A DNA stretch of 64,000 nucleotides from assembly GCA_012934845.2 (NCBI GenBank), contig WNNJ02001146.1, forward strand, positions 62,001 to 126,000, in the 5' to 3' direction. The notes beneath the pieces were generated by a model that worked only from the letters and a program-made list of their open reading frames with translations, did no database searches and was not told the DNA's origin. The position numbers were made by a program, and so were the translations under genes. Position 1 is the first letter of the stretch. Each line of letters begins with the position of its first letter. Source of the DNA: Pomphorhynchus laevis. Lineage: Eukaryota; Acanthocephala; Palaeacanthocephala; Echinorhynchida; Pomphorhynchidae. Shown here piece by piece: positions 39,965 through 50,370 of the stretch.

Positions 39965-41036
39965 AATACTTTCCGGGCTAAGTGGATAGAACTAATTATT
40001 TAGGACTTGTAGAGACGTCTTTTCTTAGCTTGAAGCCCATCATACCAATTTTGACAAGCATTATACTTAGAACGATATGTTATGTCGGAGAGGTATATCC
40101 TGTAAAGACTATTCCGGTTACGTTTAAGCGTTTTCAATTCAGAGACAAATCATGGAGGTATCCATCGTTCAGTAATCATTTTATGTTTTCAGGGTCAAAG
40201 CGATTAGAAATGAGCATAAACTTCTTGTGAATGTTTTGCCGTTGCTCATCGATGTCAGTAGTATATGTTTCAAACGAGAGAGAGGTTGTATACTCAACAA
40301 GTAATGATCCATCTACGGTGTCACATAGTTTAGACAACACAGTTTCGACGTTATCACAAGACTACATTCCAAATATGTTGACGTCAAAAATTAAAACACA
40401 ATGATTACTATTACCGATATGAGGAATTTCATGCAAATTTTGAAATTAATTGATAGATCTAGACAAGACAAAATCTAATATTAAATTATTGAGAAAGTGG
40501 TAAACGCGTTACAAAATCTACATGTTGAATGATAAGATCATAATGCAATAAGTTCCAAAGAGAATAATCAGCTGTGCACCTGACATGCAGAGCTGCACCA
40601 TCAATACCAATTCGATTACCTAGGATAAACAATCACCGACTAAGATGAACGGATGATTATTGTTGAATGTACGTCTCATAATTTCCTAGCATTCCATATC
40701 CAAGCAGTCTGATATTTAATGTTCGGTAATAAACGCCAAATGCCAAAGTCGTTACAGAAACATACATATTTACAATCAATAATTGAAAAGTACCACCTGA
40801 ATCTGAGTAAGTGAACATGTGATTTATTTTTATGCCAGATCTAACATATAAAGCAAATCCTTCCACTCATATGTGCGGTCCTGTCAACACGAATGATGTG
40901 TAAATTAAGCACGCTTATTATAATATCATCTATTCCATCATGGATCCAGGTTTCAGAAATGGCAAATACGCCAACCCTCGAATATGAAATTCAATGTTAG
41001 CAATCGCTGATATTTCTTAATAGGCTACGTATATTG

Positions 41037-42330
41037 CTATAATTAACTTCTTCTTCCCCAGCTTATCTCTCACAGAGGTCGCTGCTGCCAACAACTTCTT
41101 CAACAACGAGCGATTTTGGGCCATCTCGTGTCCTATATCGGTCGCTATTCCAAGGGCATTCATGTCTTCCTTTAAGCAATATTTCCAGCGTTTATTTGGC
41201 CTTCCTCGAAGTCCTTTCCCTTCGATCTTGACTTTTTCAGCGCTCCTTATCCAGTGATCATCCTCTCTTCTTGTTACATGTCCGAACCATCGTATTCTTT
41301 TTTGGACGATTACGTCTTGTATTGAGTCCACTTTGAACATCCTTCGAATATCAATGTTTCGGACTTTGTCCTTATTTGTGATACCAGCAGACCGTCTGAG
41401 CATTCTCATCTCATTCACTGCTAACCTGTGGATATCTTCTGCTTTTTGTTGCCCAGGTCTCAGCTGCATAAATCATGGCTAGTCTAACAACATCATCGTA
41501 TATGGGTCCTTTCGACTTTGTTGCTACTCGCTTGTCGCATAAGATGCCCGACGTTTTCCGTCAATTTCCCCAAGCACTTTGTACCCTCAGTCCAATCTCC
41601 GGCGCTTATGAATTTGACATATTCGTCATGCTGCCCAGGTTTACGATATTGTCTCTCTATTTCGAATCCTTGCAATGTCAATCTTTCTGGACTCATATAC
41701 AAGGTTTTGGTTCTGTTTATTTTCAATCCATTGTTCTCCAATCTCTGACACCAACTTTCTAGCTGTTTTTCCAGTGTATCTAAGTTTTTAACCGTAAGGA
41801 CCAGGTTATCTGCGAACAGCATTGTCCATGACGCTCTTGAATTAATCTGTGCAGTACCCAAAATATCTATCACTGTCACAAATAAAAGAAGATTGAGAGC
41901 TGAACCTTGATGAAGTCCTGTCGCTACTTGGAAATAGTTCGGCTCGCCAACCGGGCACCGAGCGCAAGTATAACATTTTTCATACATAGATTTGATTGCA
42001 AGAACGTATTGTTCAGAGCAGTTTTTCTTTCTTAGGCATATCCAAACAAGGTCACGTGGCACTGTATCATAGGATTCTCCAAATCTACAAACATACTATG
42101 CAGTGACCGTTGTTTCTCGCTGAATTTATTGTAAAGCTGTTTTAATACTAAAATCCCAACGGTAGTGCTTCTACCTGACGTAAATCCACGCTGTTCTTCG
42201 CTGATCGTGATTTCTCTGATTCTGTTGTCCACAACTCTCGCCCACAGCTTCATCGTGTGACTCATTAGCTTTACTCCCGATAGTTGCTACATTGTTGGAC
42301 GTCTCATTTTTGCTTGTAGATAGGCACTAG
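41037..42330 (-). mobile_element. 5'-truncated RTE-type LINE
   Basis: Minus-strand pieces: MSHTMKLWARVVDNRIREIT, EEQRGFTSGRSTTVGILVLK, LHSMFVDLENPMIQC (motif A), QVATGLHQGSALNLLLFVTV (motif B), WTMLFADNLVLTVKNLDTLE (motif C, second Asp changed to Asn), GLKINRTKTLYMS, then KRIRWFGHVTRREDDHWIRS, and LRGRPNKRWKYCLKEDMNAL. This is the RTE pattern. It ends in cttcttcttcccc (GAAGAAG on the minus strand), a typical RTE 3' end. The two main frames are 189 and 150 codons; it is inactive because of motif C and the frameshifts. Confidence 0.82.
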
Positions 42331-42419
42331 TGTACTATTTTGCTATGATATCGGAATTCCTCCTATTTTGTTTTCATATTCTGTCTAGATTATGAGTGCC
42401 AATCATTATGCCGAAATTT

Positions 42420-43002
42420 CTTCAGTCATTAACTATACATTACATTCAAGTTCAGAGGTACACACCCAGGGATAACAATATCGTCACTGCTAACTGCTCC
42501 AACCATGAATATCGAACCGATAACCCTCTTTCCTGGAATTTGAAAAACCATTTGTCCTATATGTAGTAAATCGCGTCGGCAAACATTGGAAAATTCTCGC
42601 ATTATAAAAGAAGAAATTGACAAACTGCTAAAACAAAACATTATCGAGAAGAGTTGATCACCTTGGAGAGCTCAAGTGTTAGTCGTACATAATCAAGGAA
42701 AGAAACCGCGAATGGTTGTGGACTACTCGGGTACTATAAATAGATATACTTCATTCGATGCATATCCACTCCCATGCAAAGCACACATGATATCGCAAAT
42801 AGCGACGTACTCCGTTTTTACAACTGTCGACTTATCCCAGGCATATTACAAAATTCCTCTGTTCAAGCACATCGGTCTTTTACTGCATTCGAAGGTGATG
42901 GAAATTTTTACCAGTATCGACAAATTCCTTTTGGATTGACAAATGCGGTGTCCGTATTCCAGCGAATAATGAACCAGATAATAACTGAAAATAATTATAC
43001 CT
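42420..43002 (+). mobile_element. Ty3/gypsy LTR-element fragment (fossil)
   Basis: A piece of about 580 bp covering the protease-RT linker and the first part of RT (VLVVHNQGKKPRMVVDYSGT, YTSFDAYPLPCKAHMI, VFTTVDLSQAYYKIPL, IPFGLTNAVSVFQRIMNQ). No LTR remains. It is broken, with several breaks. Its right edge passes into a LINE 3' end within a few shared bases (tacctgggttcacc). Confidence 0.75.
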
Positions 43003-43450
43003 GGGTTCACCATTACGGTGAATTGGTCAGCAAAAGCTGACCTGGATAGACTAAAACGTATCCTGAAGAAAGCTAGATAGGTCCTGAAACGGGCCCAACA
43101 TCTGCCATTGAAAGAGAAAACCCAAGTGCGCCTCTGAAGTACTTGGGCTATCTCGGGATTGGTCTTCTTTTCAAGAGGACGTCCCCCAGAACAAAGACTA
43201 AGATTTCTTAAGCTCCTCATCTTGCGATTACCAAGCATCGTCCGCCTTGATTGGATTATTCGGGGGGGGGGTGAAAGACCCCGAGTGGTTCAGTCGAAGG
43301 GCGGCGTGTTGGATTGGCTGGGGGGCAGATCCCGCTGGACCTGAGGCCTTAAAGATTGGTGAAGACCTGAATCGCGACTCATTAGCTAAATTTTTCATTC
43401 CTGTATTTTTGATACAAGTTCCTTTTTATTTTATTTTTTAGTTGTTATAT
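43003..43450 (+). mobile_element. 3'-end fragment of the I/R1-like LINE family
   Basis: Matches 48560-48900 and 52489-52833: gttcaccattacggtgaatt, DLDRLKRILKKAR-like coding, FFSRGRPPEQRLRFLKLLIL and the DPEWFSRRAACWIG tail. 5'-truncated by the junction with the LTR fragment. The 3' end lies near 43440. It contains a run of ten G at 43261-43270. Confidence 0.78.
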
Positions 43451-43604
43451 AACACTAAGTTTTGTTATTTAAGAAAATCTTTAACTTTATTTTAAACTCT
43501 CATAACTTATTTGATATTCATGGTATTTTAACGAATTGATACGTTCAACTGCGCACATATTGCAGAACGTATAATATTAATTAATAATTAATATTAATAT
43601 AGAT

Positions 43605-43666
43605 CTTTCTTGAACAGTTAAAATAGTCATTTGTGGCTAATAATTTTATGTAAAAAATAAATATTC
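43605..43666 (+). mobile_element. Possible CR1-like LINE 3' tail
   Basis: cttgaacagttaaaatagtc followed by atttgtggctaataatttta recalls the CR1-like 3' end at 61741-61790 (gagcagttgaaacagcc.., atttgcggctagtaa). Too short for certainty. Confidence 0.4.
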
Positions 43667-43901
43667 ATATATAGTTTTACTGGAACAAAGAAAAAAATAT
43701 TTTATAAAATATATTTTATTGTAATCCTGATGATGATAGCCGGAGCTATAGAAATATAAATTTTTCAAATTTAATATTTAATTTTTTAATATTAAATTAT
43801 TATTATTTAATATTTAATTATTTAATATTAAAGTTTTTAATTATTAAATTTTTTAAATAAAGTGAAATTATTTTCTTCTTTGTTCAAATAAAACTATATA
43901 A
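43667..43901. mobile_element. 235-bp MITE with ~35-bp inverted ends
   Basis: Left end atatatagttttactggaac, right end gttcaaataaaactatatat, with aaagaa.aaaatatttta inside; about 30 of 36 positions pair. The middle holds a CTGATGA, ATAGC-cgga-GCTAT, GAAA motif (43728-43755) and AT runs. A TA-type duplication is possible (TATATAG..CTATATA). Confidence 0.65.
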
Positions 43902-45169
43902 TCGAAAATGTAGAAGATTATGTGTTTCGTGTTTATCGTCAAATAAATGTTCAATTTAAAATTTGAAAAATAGATGGCTAATAAAATGCTTTTGAATTTC
44001 CAGCCTCCTGTAGTCCGAGCGTTTACTAATTTTTTTTTATATTTTTAATAAAAATTTTTAAAACACAAAAATTAGTTAACGAGTACCTGAATTGTGTACG
44101 CACTGTATACTACTCCACGCTAAAATTGCTAGCATTAGTTTATTCATTTTACACAATTGCGGATTTTGAAAGTTGATCAAAAACTATCCAATTTTAACTT
44201 TAGAAAATTAGTTTCTTCGCTTTTTGTTAAGCACAGTCAAGCACCGTTAGTCTAGATAAACGTGACAAAAGTACACAAGACGTGTGTGTCGTACTTAATG
44301 TACGACATTTTAAAAACATTAAAAGAAATATTAGTTGCTCATTCCAGCTGGATTCAATTTTTGATAACAAAACACTATATATATAAATCTAATCAGATGT
44401 ATCTGGTTTCGAAAAATATCCAAAAATTGTTATGAAACGAATAGGTGGTTATTGAATCAATCAAATTTGTGCAAGATAAAATAAGAAATTAATGCCTTAA
44501 GTGTTCAATATTTTTGCATAATTTAACGTATTTCTTAAATGTTCATCTTTGGATATTCTATTATATTAGTTTGTTCATATTTTATGAACAAACTAATTGC
44601 AAAATTTTATAGTTATATTATATTGCTTTGCAAGCAATATACACATTTATGATAAACTAATATATAAACTTACATATAACTTTAGCTAAATTTATGAGTA
44701 CACCGTAGTGTCCCAGGACAGGTGTTACAACAAATAATGTATATATATCTGTCTACGTCTTTTTTATCTGGTTATTATATAATTTATTATATATATAGTG
44801 ATTGTTCAACCGGCCGTTGACGGGAACATCCATTTGAGATACTTTTTGCATATGTTGACACCGCTTTTTTAAACCGCCAAAATGAAATAGAACAAATGCC
44901 TTTTATTTGTTAATCTATAGAAAGATTGGTTAAATTGTATATACCTACTTATTCTGGTATATATAGAAAGTATCAATGGAGTTATTTGAACCACAGCTTG
45001 GGATCCTTGTTTCTGTCGGATTCTTAAATATTTCAAAATAAAATATATAAAATTTAATCTATAGAAAGATTGGTTAAATTTTATATACTTACTTATTTTG
45101 ATATATATTGAAGTTTGTTAGTCAAAACAATGAAGAAACAAAAAAATTATATCGGCGTTAGCCTTTATC
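43902..45169. other. Unclassified AT-rich region with short repeats
   Basis: 44695-44742 is the reverse copy of 13420-13470. The phrase taatctatagaaagattggttaaatt occurs at ~44912 and ~45055 with following tatatac.tacttatt, a direct repeat ~143 bp apart. No coding or RNA signature was recognised in about 1.27 kb. Confidence 0.45.
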
Positions 45170-45181
45170 ACTCACAATAAT
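45170..45181 (+). repeat. 12-bp target-site duplication, left copy
   Basis: actcacaataat precedes LINE copy A and recurs exactly at 49035-49046 after its tail. Confidence 0.7.
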
Positions 45182-45383
45182 TTCTGTGGCAAAATGTGTA
45201 GTGTACAAGTAATTTCGGAGCTATCAAACGATAGCAGCAAAAATCATTCAAAAATCAACGATAATCCTACAAAAAAGACAAATTAAAGGTAAATCTAACT
45301 ACAGATCCAAGTAACAAGGTTAGTAATTTTTCTATGGTATCAGGTGATGGGGAGGTGCTTCCCCCATTCCTAAATTAAAGAAT

Positions 45384-46195
45384 TTGCTGATAATTAAAGT
45401 TAAGAGACCGATTGAAAAACACGATCTCTACAACAAATTTTTAAGATCCATCACCAAACAGTTTCAGAACAGGGTTTTATTTAACTCTGTTAGGTTACAC
45501 CCTGCGGAGGTGAAGATCTCTTTTGTCTCGAATGACCTTGCCGCAAACTACATGGAGTACTTCGCCAATTTAGCTGAATATGGTGAAATTTCATCCAAGC
45601 CTATCCTAGCAACACTAAAAGTTTCAAATCTTCCCTGATCAATGGAAGAAGATATACGTTCTTTTATGGCTAAATTCAAGGTCACCAATCTGAGGTTAAT
45701 CCGGGGTAAGGACGGGAACCCTATCCCGGTTGGCTTTTGCAATGCTCCCGTAAATATTGCTGAATCCCTGTCTAATTCTACGTCGAATCCCTTTATGGGT
45801 TTTAATATTAAATTCACGATCACAGAGAGGGATGATCTGACCTATCCCCACTGCAGCCGGTGTCACAAATGGGGACACTGGGCCTCCAGCTGCAGTGGGA
45901 CCCCTTCGTGTGGGGTCTGTAGCTCCACCAGCTGTCCTTCTCTTACAACTACCGATCGCTGCGAGGCCCCCCTTTCCTGCTCGAATTGCGGGGGGGGTGC
46001 CATCCTGCTTGGAGCAGGAAATGCTCTCTATTCAAAGAATATAGACAATTATCTTGCTAAAACCGCCCAATCCGGTCAAGTCCTTCGCGGTCGCTGCAGC
46101 TCCACGTATGGATGACGCTGACATTCTACGGATTATCGACTTAAAGACTTCGAATGCTCTTCGGCAGATGGAGGAGTTAGTACGCTCTATCTAAA
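45384..46195 (+). pseudogene. ORF1 (gag-like, CCHC zinc knuckles) of LINE copy A
   Basis: Open 45384-45635, one TGA at 45636-45638, then open in the same frame to near 45985. It contains VRLHPAEVKISFVSNDLAAN, PNPFMGF-like NPFMGFNIKFTITERDDLTY, knuckles CSRCHKWGHWASSC and CGVC..RCEAPLSCSNCGG. A run of eight G at ~45989-45996 shifts the frame; in the next frame the expected HPAWSRKCSLFKEYRQLSC follows. ORF1 proteins of this kind bind the LINE RNA. Copy B has the uninterrupted reading here. Confidence 0.78.
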
Positions 46196-46442
46196 TGTTA
46201 TCGGGACTAATCCTGTGCTTCCTGTTTCCTCTGTTCCGGAGTCGAAAAAGAGATGGGCTTCAGCCCATGCCGTCCCCCCGCTCAAGATTGGGAAGCTAAT
46301 CCAACAGAAGACTAATAGGGGAAATGAAGATACTGCCCAGGGGCAAGTACCTTCCTTGGAGGAGGCTAGTGGTGGGAAGGGCAACCTTCCTGCACCTAGC
46401 TTTGTCTAGGTAGGCAATCCCCCATCCAACTAATCCATCACA

Positions 46443-48824
46443 ATGCAGAGTACTCGTGAGCCTTTTTCACTGAATATTTTTCAGTGGAACTCAGGAGGTG
46501 CTTCCGCCCTTAGACTTCTATCTGGTAGAGATGCAGATGTTATAGTCATTCATTAGACGCGGTCTATCCGTCTCCCCCAGGACATTACTCGATTTATCCC
46601 AAAGCATATCTGTTCCCACTATACTCAGTACATAACCCCACCTCACTCCTCTTCATCTCAAGGACTCTTGACCTTAGTTAAGTGCTCCTTAAGGTCCTCC
46701 CTCTTATTAAACTACTCATGTCCAGCCCTTTCTTGTTTAGTAGTTTCACTCAGTAAGAACGGTAAACGCCTCAGTCTAGCCAATGTCTACATCCGTCCAG
46801 GGGAAATTCACAAGAACCGTGACCTCCTGGATAGTATTATTGACAGCGGTTATGACATGATACTTGGAGATTTCAACGACAGAACTGGTCGTTGGATCAA
46901 TGCAGCACTTCGCAGAGCTAGGAACGGTTATCTTATTCACAAACCCCCGTCACCTACCTTTCATTGCACATCAACAAATTCTTATCTCGACATTTTACTG
47001 CTTCATTCGAGGTAGTTGTTAAAACCCTTCTGCACGGAGCAGTCGCGCCAGCAATTGTCCACCTCTCATGACCTAATTCGTTGGAGGATTGAGGAAGATA
47101 TGTTGCTTCGAAGGAGGTTTCACTTTGATCCGATCAGAGTGGCTCTCTTTCAAGCGGCTATCCAACTCTTTCTCTTAATAGGGAATGAGAGTTTGACCAA
47201 ATTTAATACCTACCTCTTTTCGCAAGCTACCGCGATTCTATCGACAACCTATAAAGGTCGTATATACAATTCCACTCCGACGAGACTCCAGGTCCTAGCA
47301 AAATTACTGAACCTCCCTAATCTCTCTGCTTCCGCCAAACAGGCCCTCTCGAATGAATACTGGAGCACTAGATACAGGTTCCAGCTGAGTAGGGATAGGA
47401 CGAGTATCGCTCGCCTTAATCCTTCTCAGTCTTCCTTTTGGAAGATTTTCAAGAAGGAGAAGTTTGTTTGCTGGAAGGATAGAGCATTGGGTTGGATAGG
47501 GAATGTAGGCCTTGATAAAGTTTTGGAGGAGTCACTAGCCCTACACAACTATGGAGCCACTCTATCACCTCAACCAATCCCGCCTTGGTGTAACTTCAGG
47601 AGTAGGGATCTATCTGTTACGGATATCCTTAACTCCTGGGGTCCACTCCCGGGCATCTCCAAATCCGTCGTTCCACTTTCTTCTCAGGTCTGTCAGCTTT
47701 TGACAGCTGATCAGAGAAGAGAGGTGGCCGTCACAATGCTTTTAGCCTCCCCATCCGATGTAGCAGGCATCAATATTAGTAAGCGTGTTTTTATTCCTAA
47801 GAAAAAATCCTGCTCAGGCCCTAAAGATCTCCGACCCATTTCGATTCAAAATGCCCTCGTGTCGATTTACAAAAAAGCGCTTGTGCGTAAAATTCGCGAC
47901 CATTTAAGTAGGCGTAATTTGATCCCTCCAGGTTTTCATGGGTTCGTCAAAGGTCGCTCGGTCCATTCAGCAGTTGGTGAGGTGGAGCAGTTTTGTCGGG
48001 ATAATATCCATCGTCTAGTTGTGGCTGTTTTCCTTGACTTTTCTGCTGCATTTGACCGCATCTCCATTCCTTTTGTGATCTCTTCTCTCAGGTCCCTCGG
48101 GTTGCCTGCGAGAATTGTGAACAGAGTGGAGATCCTGTTGTTTACCAAGCGATTTTACTATGAAGACGACCCTGATGCGCGTCAGTTCTACCCTATTACG
48201 GGTGTACCTCAAGGATCCCCACTTTCTCCTATCTTATATCTTGCTGCCTCTATTAAACTATTCAAAATATTTAAACGCGAACAACGTCTTGTGGTGTACG
48301 CTGATGACACCACAGCCCTGTTCACTGGACACAGGTGTAAAGACGTAGTCTCTGACATCAGCCGTTTCTTTTTAAGATTAAAAGATCAGTTACCCATATC
48401 CAATCTTATTTTAAACTCAGCTAAATCGCAGGTGGTCGTCTTTCATTGCACCACACCTGCTACAAAGCAAAAACTTAAGAGATTAGCACTCTCTGCGCTC
48501 TCCTCCATATTTGCCTCTGAACCACTTCCCACCTTCACAAGTCGAGTAAAATACCTGGGGTTCACCGTTACGGTGAACTGGTCGGCGAAAGCTGACCTGG
48601 ATAGACTCAAACGTATCCTGAAGAAAGCTAGGTGGGCCCTGAAACGGGCTCAGCATCTGTCATTGAAAGGGAAAGCCCAGGTGCGCCTTTGGGGCACTTG
48701 GGCTATCTCGGGATTAGTCTTCTTCTCAAGAGGACGTCCCCCAGAGCAAAGGCTAAGGTTTCTTAAGCTCCTCGTCTCTCGTTTACCAAGCATAGTCCGC
48801 GCCGATTGGATTCTTCGGGGGTGA
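46443..48824 (+). pseudogene. ORF2 (APE endonuclease and RT) of LINE copy A
   Basis: The start at 46443 (MQSTREPFSLNIFQWNSGGA) parallels copy B. APE motifs: SLANVYIRPG, MILGDFNDRTGRW, TNSYLDILLL. RT: DLRPISIQNALVSIYKKALV, GFHGFVKGRSVHSAVGEVEQ, VAVFLDFSAAFDRISIPF (motif A), ITGVPQGSPLSPILYLAASI (motif B), LVVYADDTTALFTGH (motif C). 46668-48824 is a single frame apart from one TAG at 47013-47015, where copy B has TGG. A TAG near 46554 and small indels up to 46668 also break it. RT catalytic residues are intact. Confidence 0.82.
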
Positions 48825-49034
48825 AAGACCCCGGGTGGTTCAGTCGGAAGGCGGCGTGTTGGATCGGTTGGGGGCTCAGATCCCCCTGGACCTGAGGCCA
48901 TGAAAGAGAAAAGGAAGATGAAAAAACGATGGAAAATTTTGTCATTTTTGATCTGAGTTGGTTATGACCTACCTTTTTTATTTTTGCATGCTATATTTTG
49001 GTGTATTTAATAAAGTCTATTTATTTATTTATTT

Positions 49035-49046
49035 ACTCACAATAAT
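49035..49046 (+). repeat. 12-bp target-site duplication, right copy
   Basis: actcacaataat, identical to 45170-45181, directly after the TTTA tail of copy A and before the leader of copy B. Confidence 0.7.
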
Positions 49047-49370
49047 ATTTTGTCAAAAACAAAATACGACACTATACATATATTTGCTATAAAAGAAGTC
49101 ATACTAAAATGTATATCCTACGCCACTCAAAAATGAGTAAATTTAGCATCTCGGAGCTTTCAAAGAACTCAATGAAAACTAATTTTTCTGCCAATGCAAT
49201 AAACGAGGTAAGTGGAGATTTAGCTTCTCTTGAATATATTCCGGAGGGTGAACTCCCCCGGTACCAAAATTATCCAACCTGGTGATTATCAGACTTTTGG
49301 TGCCTCTGGAAAGACAGAACATGTTTTATGTTTTTATAAGAGGCTTTGCCGATCGATTTAAAAAAGGATA

Positions 49371-50336
49371 TTGTTCAATGCGATTAAATATTATGAATAT
49401 GAGATTAAAATCTCATTCTGCACTCCTGATCTGGCGATGTCGTACGTCGACTACTTTAAAAAAGAGCATTCGGAACAAGGAATAATTGCTTCCAAACCAA
49501 TCCTGACAACAATAAAGATAAATAATATGCCCACATTCATTTCAGAAGAAGATATATCAGCCCTAGAAACTGATTACAAAATCTCTAACGTGCACTTTAT
49601 AAAAGGGATTAAAGGCTTCCTCATTCCCGTGGCGTTCTGTAATACCCCGGTGGATGAAGCTCTAAAACTGTCGATTTCGACATGCAATCCTTTCATGGGG
49701 CATAATTTAAAATTTTCAATAATCGAAACCGATTCACTAACGTACCCTCACTGCAACAATTGTCATCAGTGGGGGCATTGGTCCACTGGCTGTTCTTTAC
49801 CCCATAAGTGCGGCGTGTGTGGTACAACTGCTATACATCCTGAGAAGTGCGAAAGTAAGCCATTTTGCGCAAACTGCGGTGGTGAGCACCCCGCATGGTC
49901 AAAAAAGTGTAAAATCTTTAAGGCGTACCAAAAGAGACACATGAGTGTGACAGCAAAACCGACTAGCTTCGTGGAAGCTGTCTTGTCTAACAAGAAAGAC
50001 GACATGATGCTGGATACGGAAATCCTGAAACTTATATAAATGCAGCATCAGGCATCAATGATTCAACTTGAAAAATTGGTCCAAAAATTGGTGGGTCAAT
50101 TAGCGGAATCTTTCCGTTCTCCTCCTTCTGGGAAGACCAACAATATTAAGAAACCACCAAAATCTAAGAAACGAAACGGGTCAGCGCTGAGCATAGCTGC
50201 ACTGAAGCTTGCTCGGAAGGATTCGATCTGGGCAATGGCTAACGAGGGAAATGAATATATCGCCCGTGGGCAAGCGACTCAATTTGTCGTGACGGGAAGC
50301 GGTAAAGGCGACCTTTCCGCCTCTAGTTGCGACTAG
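49371..50336 (+). pseudogene. ORF1 (gag-like, CCHC knuckles) of LINE copy B
   Basis: One frame with a single TAA at 50037-50039. It contains IKISFCTPDLAMSYVDYFKK, CNPFMGHNLKFSIIETDSLT, three CCHC knuckles (CNNCHQWGHWSTGC, CGVC...C, CANCGGEHPAWSKKC), a LEKLVQKLVGQLAES coiled-coil-like stretch after the stop, and a basic KKPPKSKKRNGS tail. The first ~90 codons lie in another frame (49282-49485), so a frameshift also broke the N-terminal part. Confidence 0.78.
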
Positions 50337-50370
50337 GTGGAGGGCGTCCCACTTCGGTAACACTTACGCA

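Larger units (their letters stand above)
37637..41036 (-). mobile_element. CR1-like LINE, nearly full length but decayed, with an internal duplication
   Basis: On the minus strand: APE start (NIRSLLRNI, VFAISETWIHDGIDDIIIS, GFALYVRSGIKINHMFTYSD, HIGNSNHCVLIFD, 41036-40370); then RT (NIRIPESYRPVSSTNYLTTL, LDCIVLDFNKAFDRI motif A, SVLEPLLFNIWLN motif B, LAFADD motif C near 38.6 kb); then the C-terminal MSHRAMKLWNMLSEKLVC.., FKEFQKPVRNWIARHN block. It ends in a 3' region (gcagacaaaacagcccttgc) shared with the CR1-like copies at 57.9 and 61.1 kb. Many stops. Its 5' edge abuts the RTE copy. Confidence 0.78.
45182..49034 (+). mobile_element. I/R1-like LINE copy A, full length, 3.85 kb
   Basis: It holds two ORFs (gag-like with CCHC knuckles, then APE-RT), a 3' region with aataaa (aataaagtc near 49010) and a TTTA-repeat tail, between exact 12-bp repeats. 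About a handful of disabling changes: a TGA and a G-run frameshift in ORF1, TAG codons and indels in ORF2. It is about 85% alike to copy B, which follows directly head to tail. A third copy's end lies at 43.0 kb and a tail at 10.5 kb. Confidence 0.85.

Noticed and set aside
44990-45040. Possible minus-strand exon (acceptor tttaag, RIRQKQGSQAVV)
   Set aside because: Short, with no family resemblance, and it lies in a region with a direct repeat. Not enough support.
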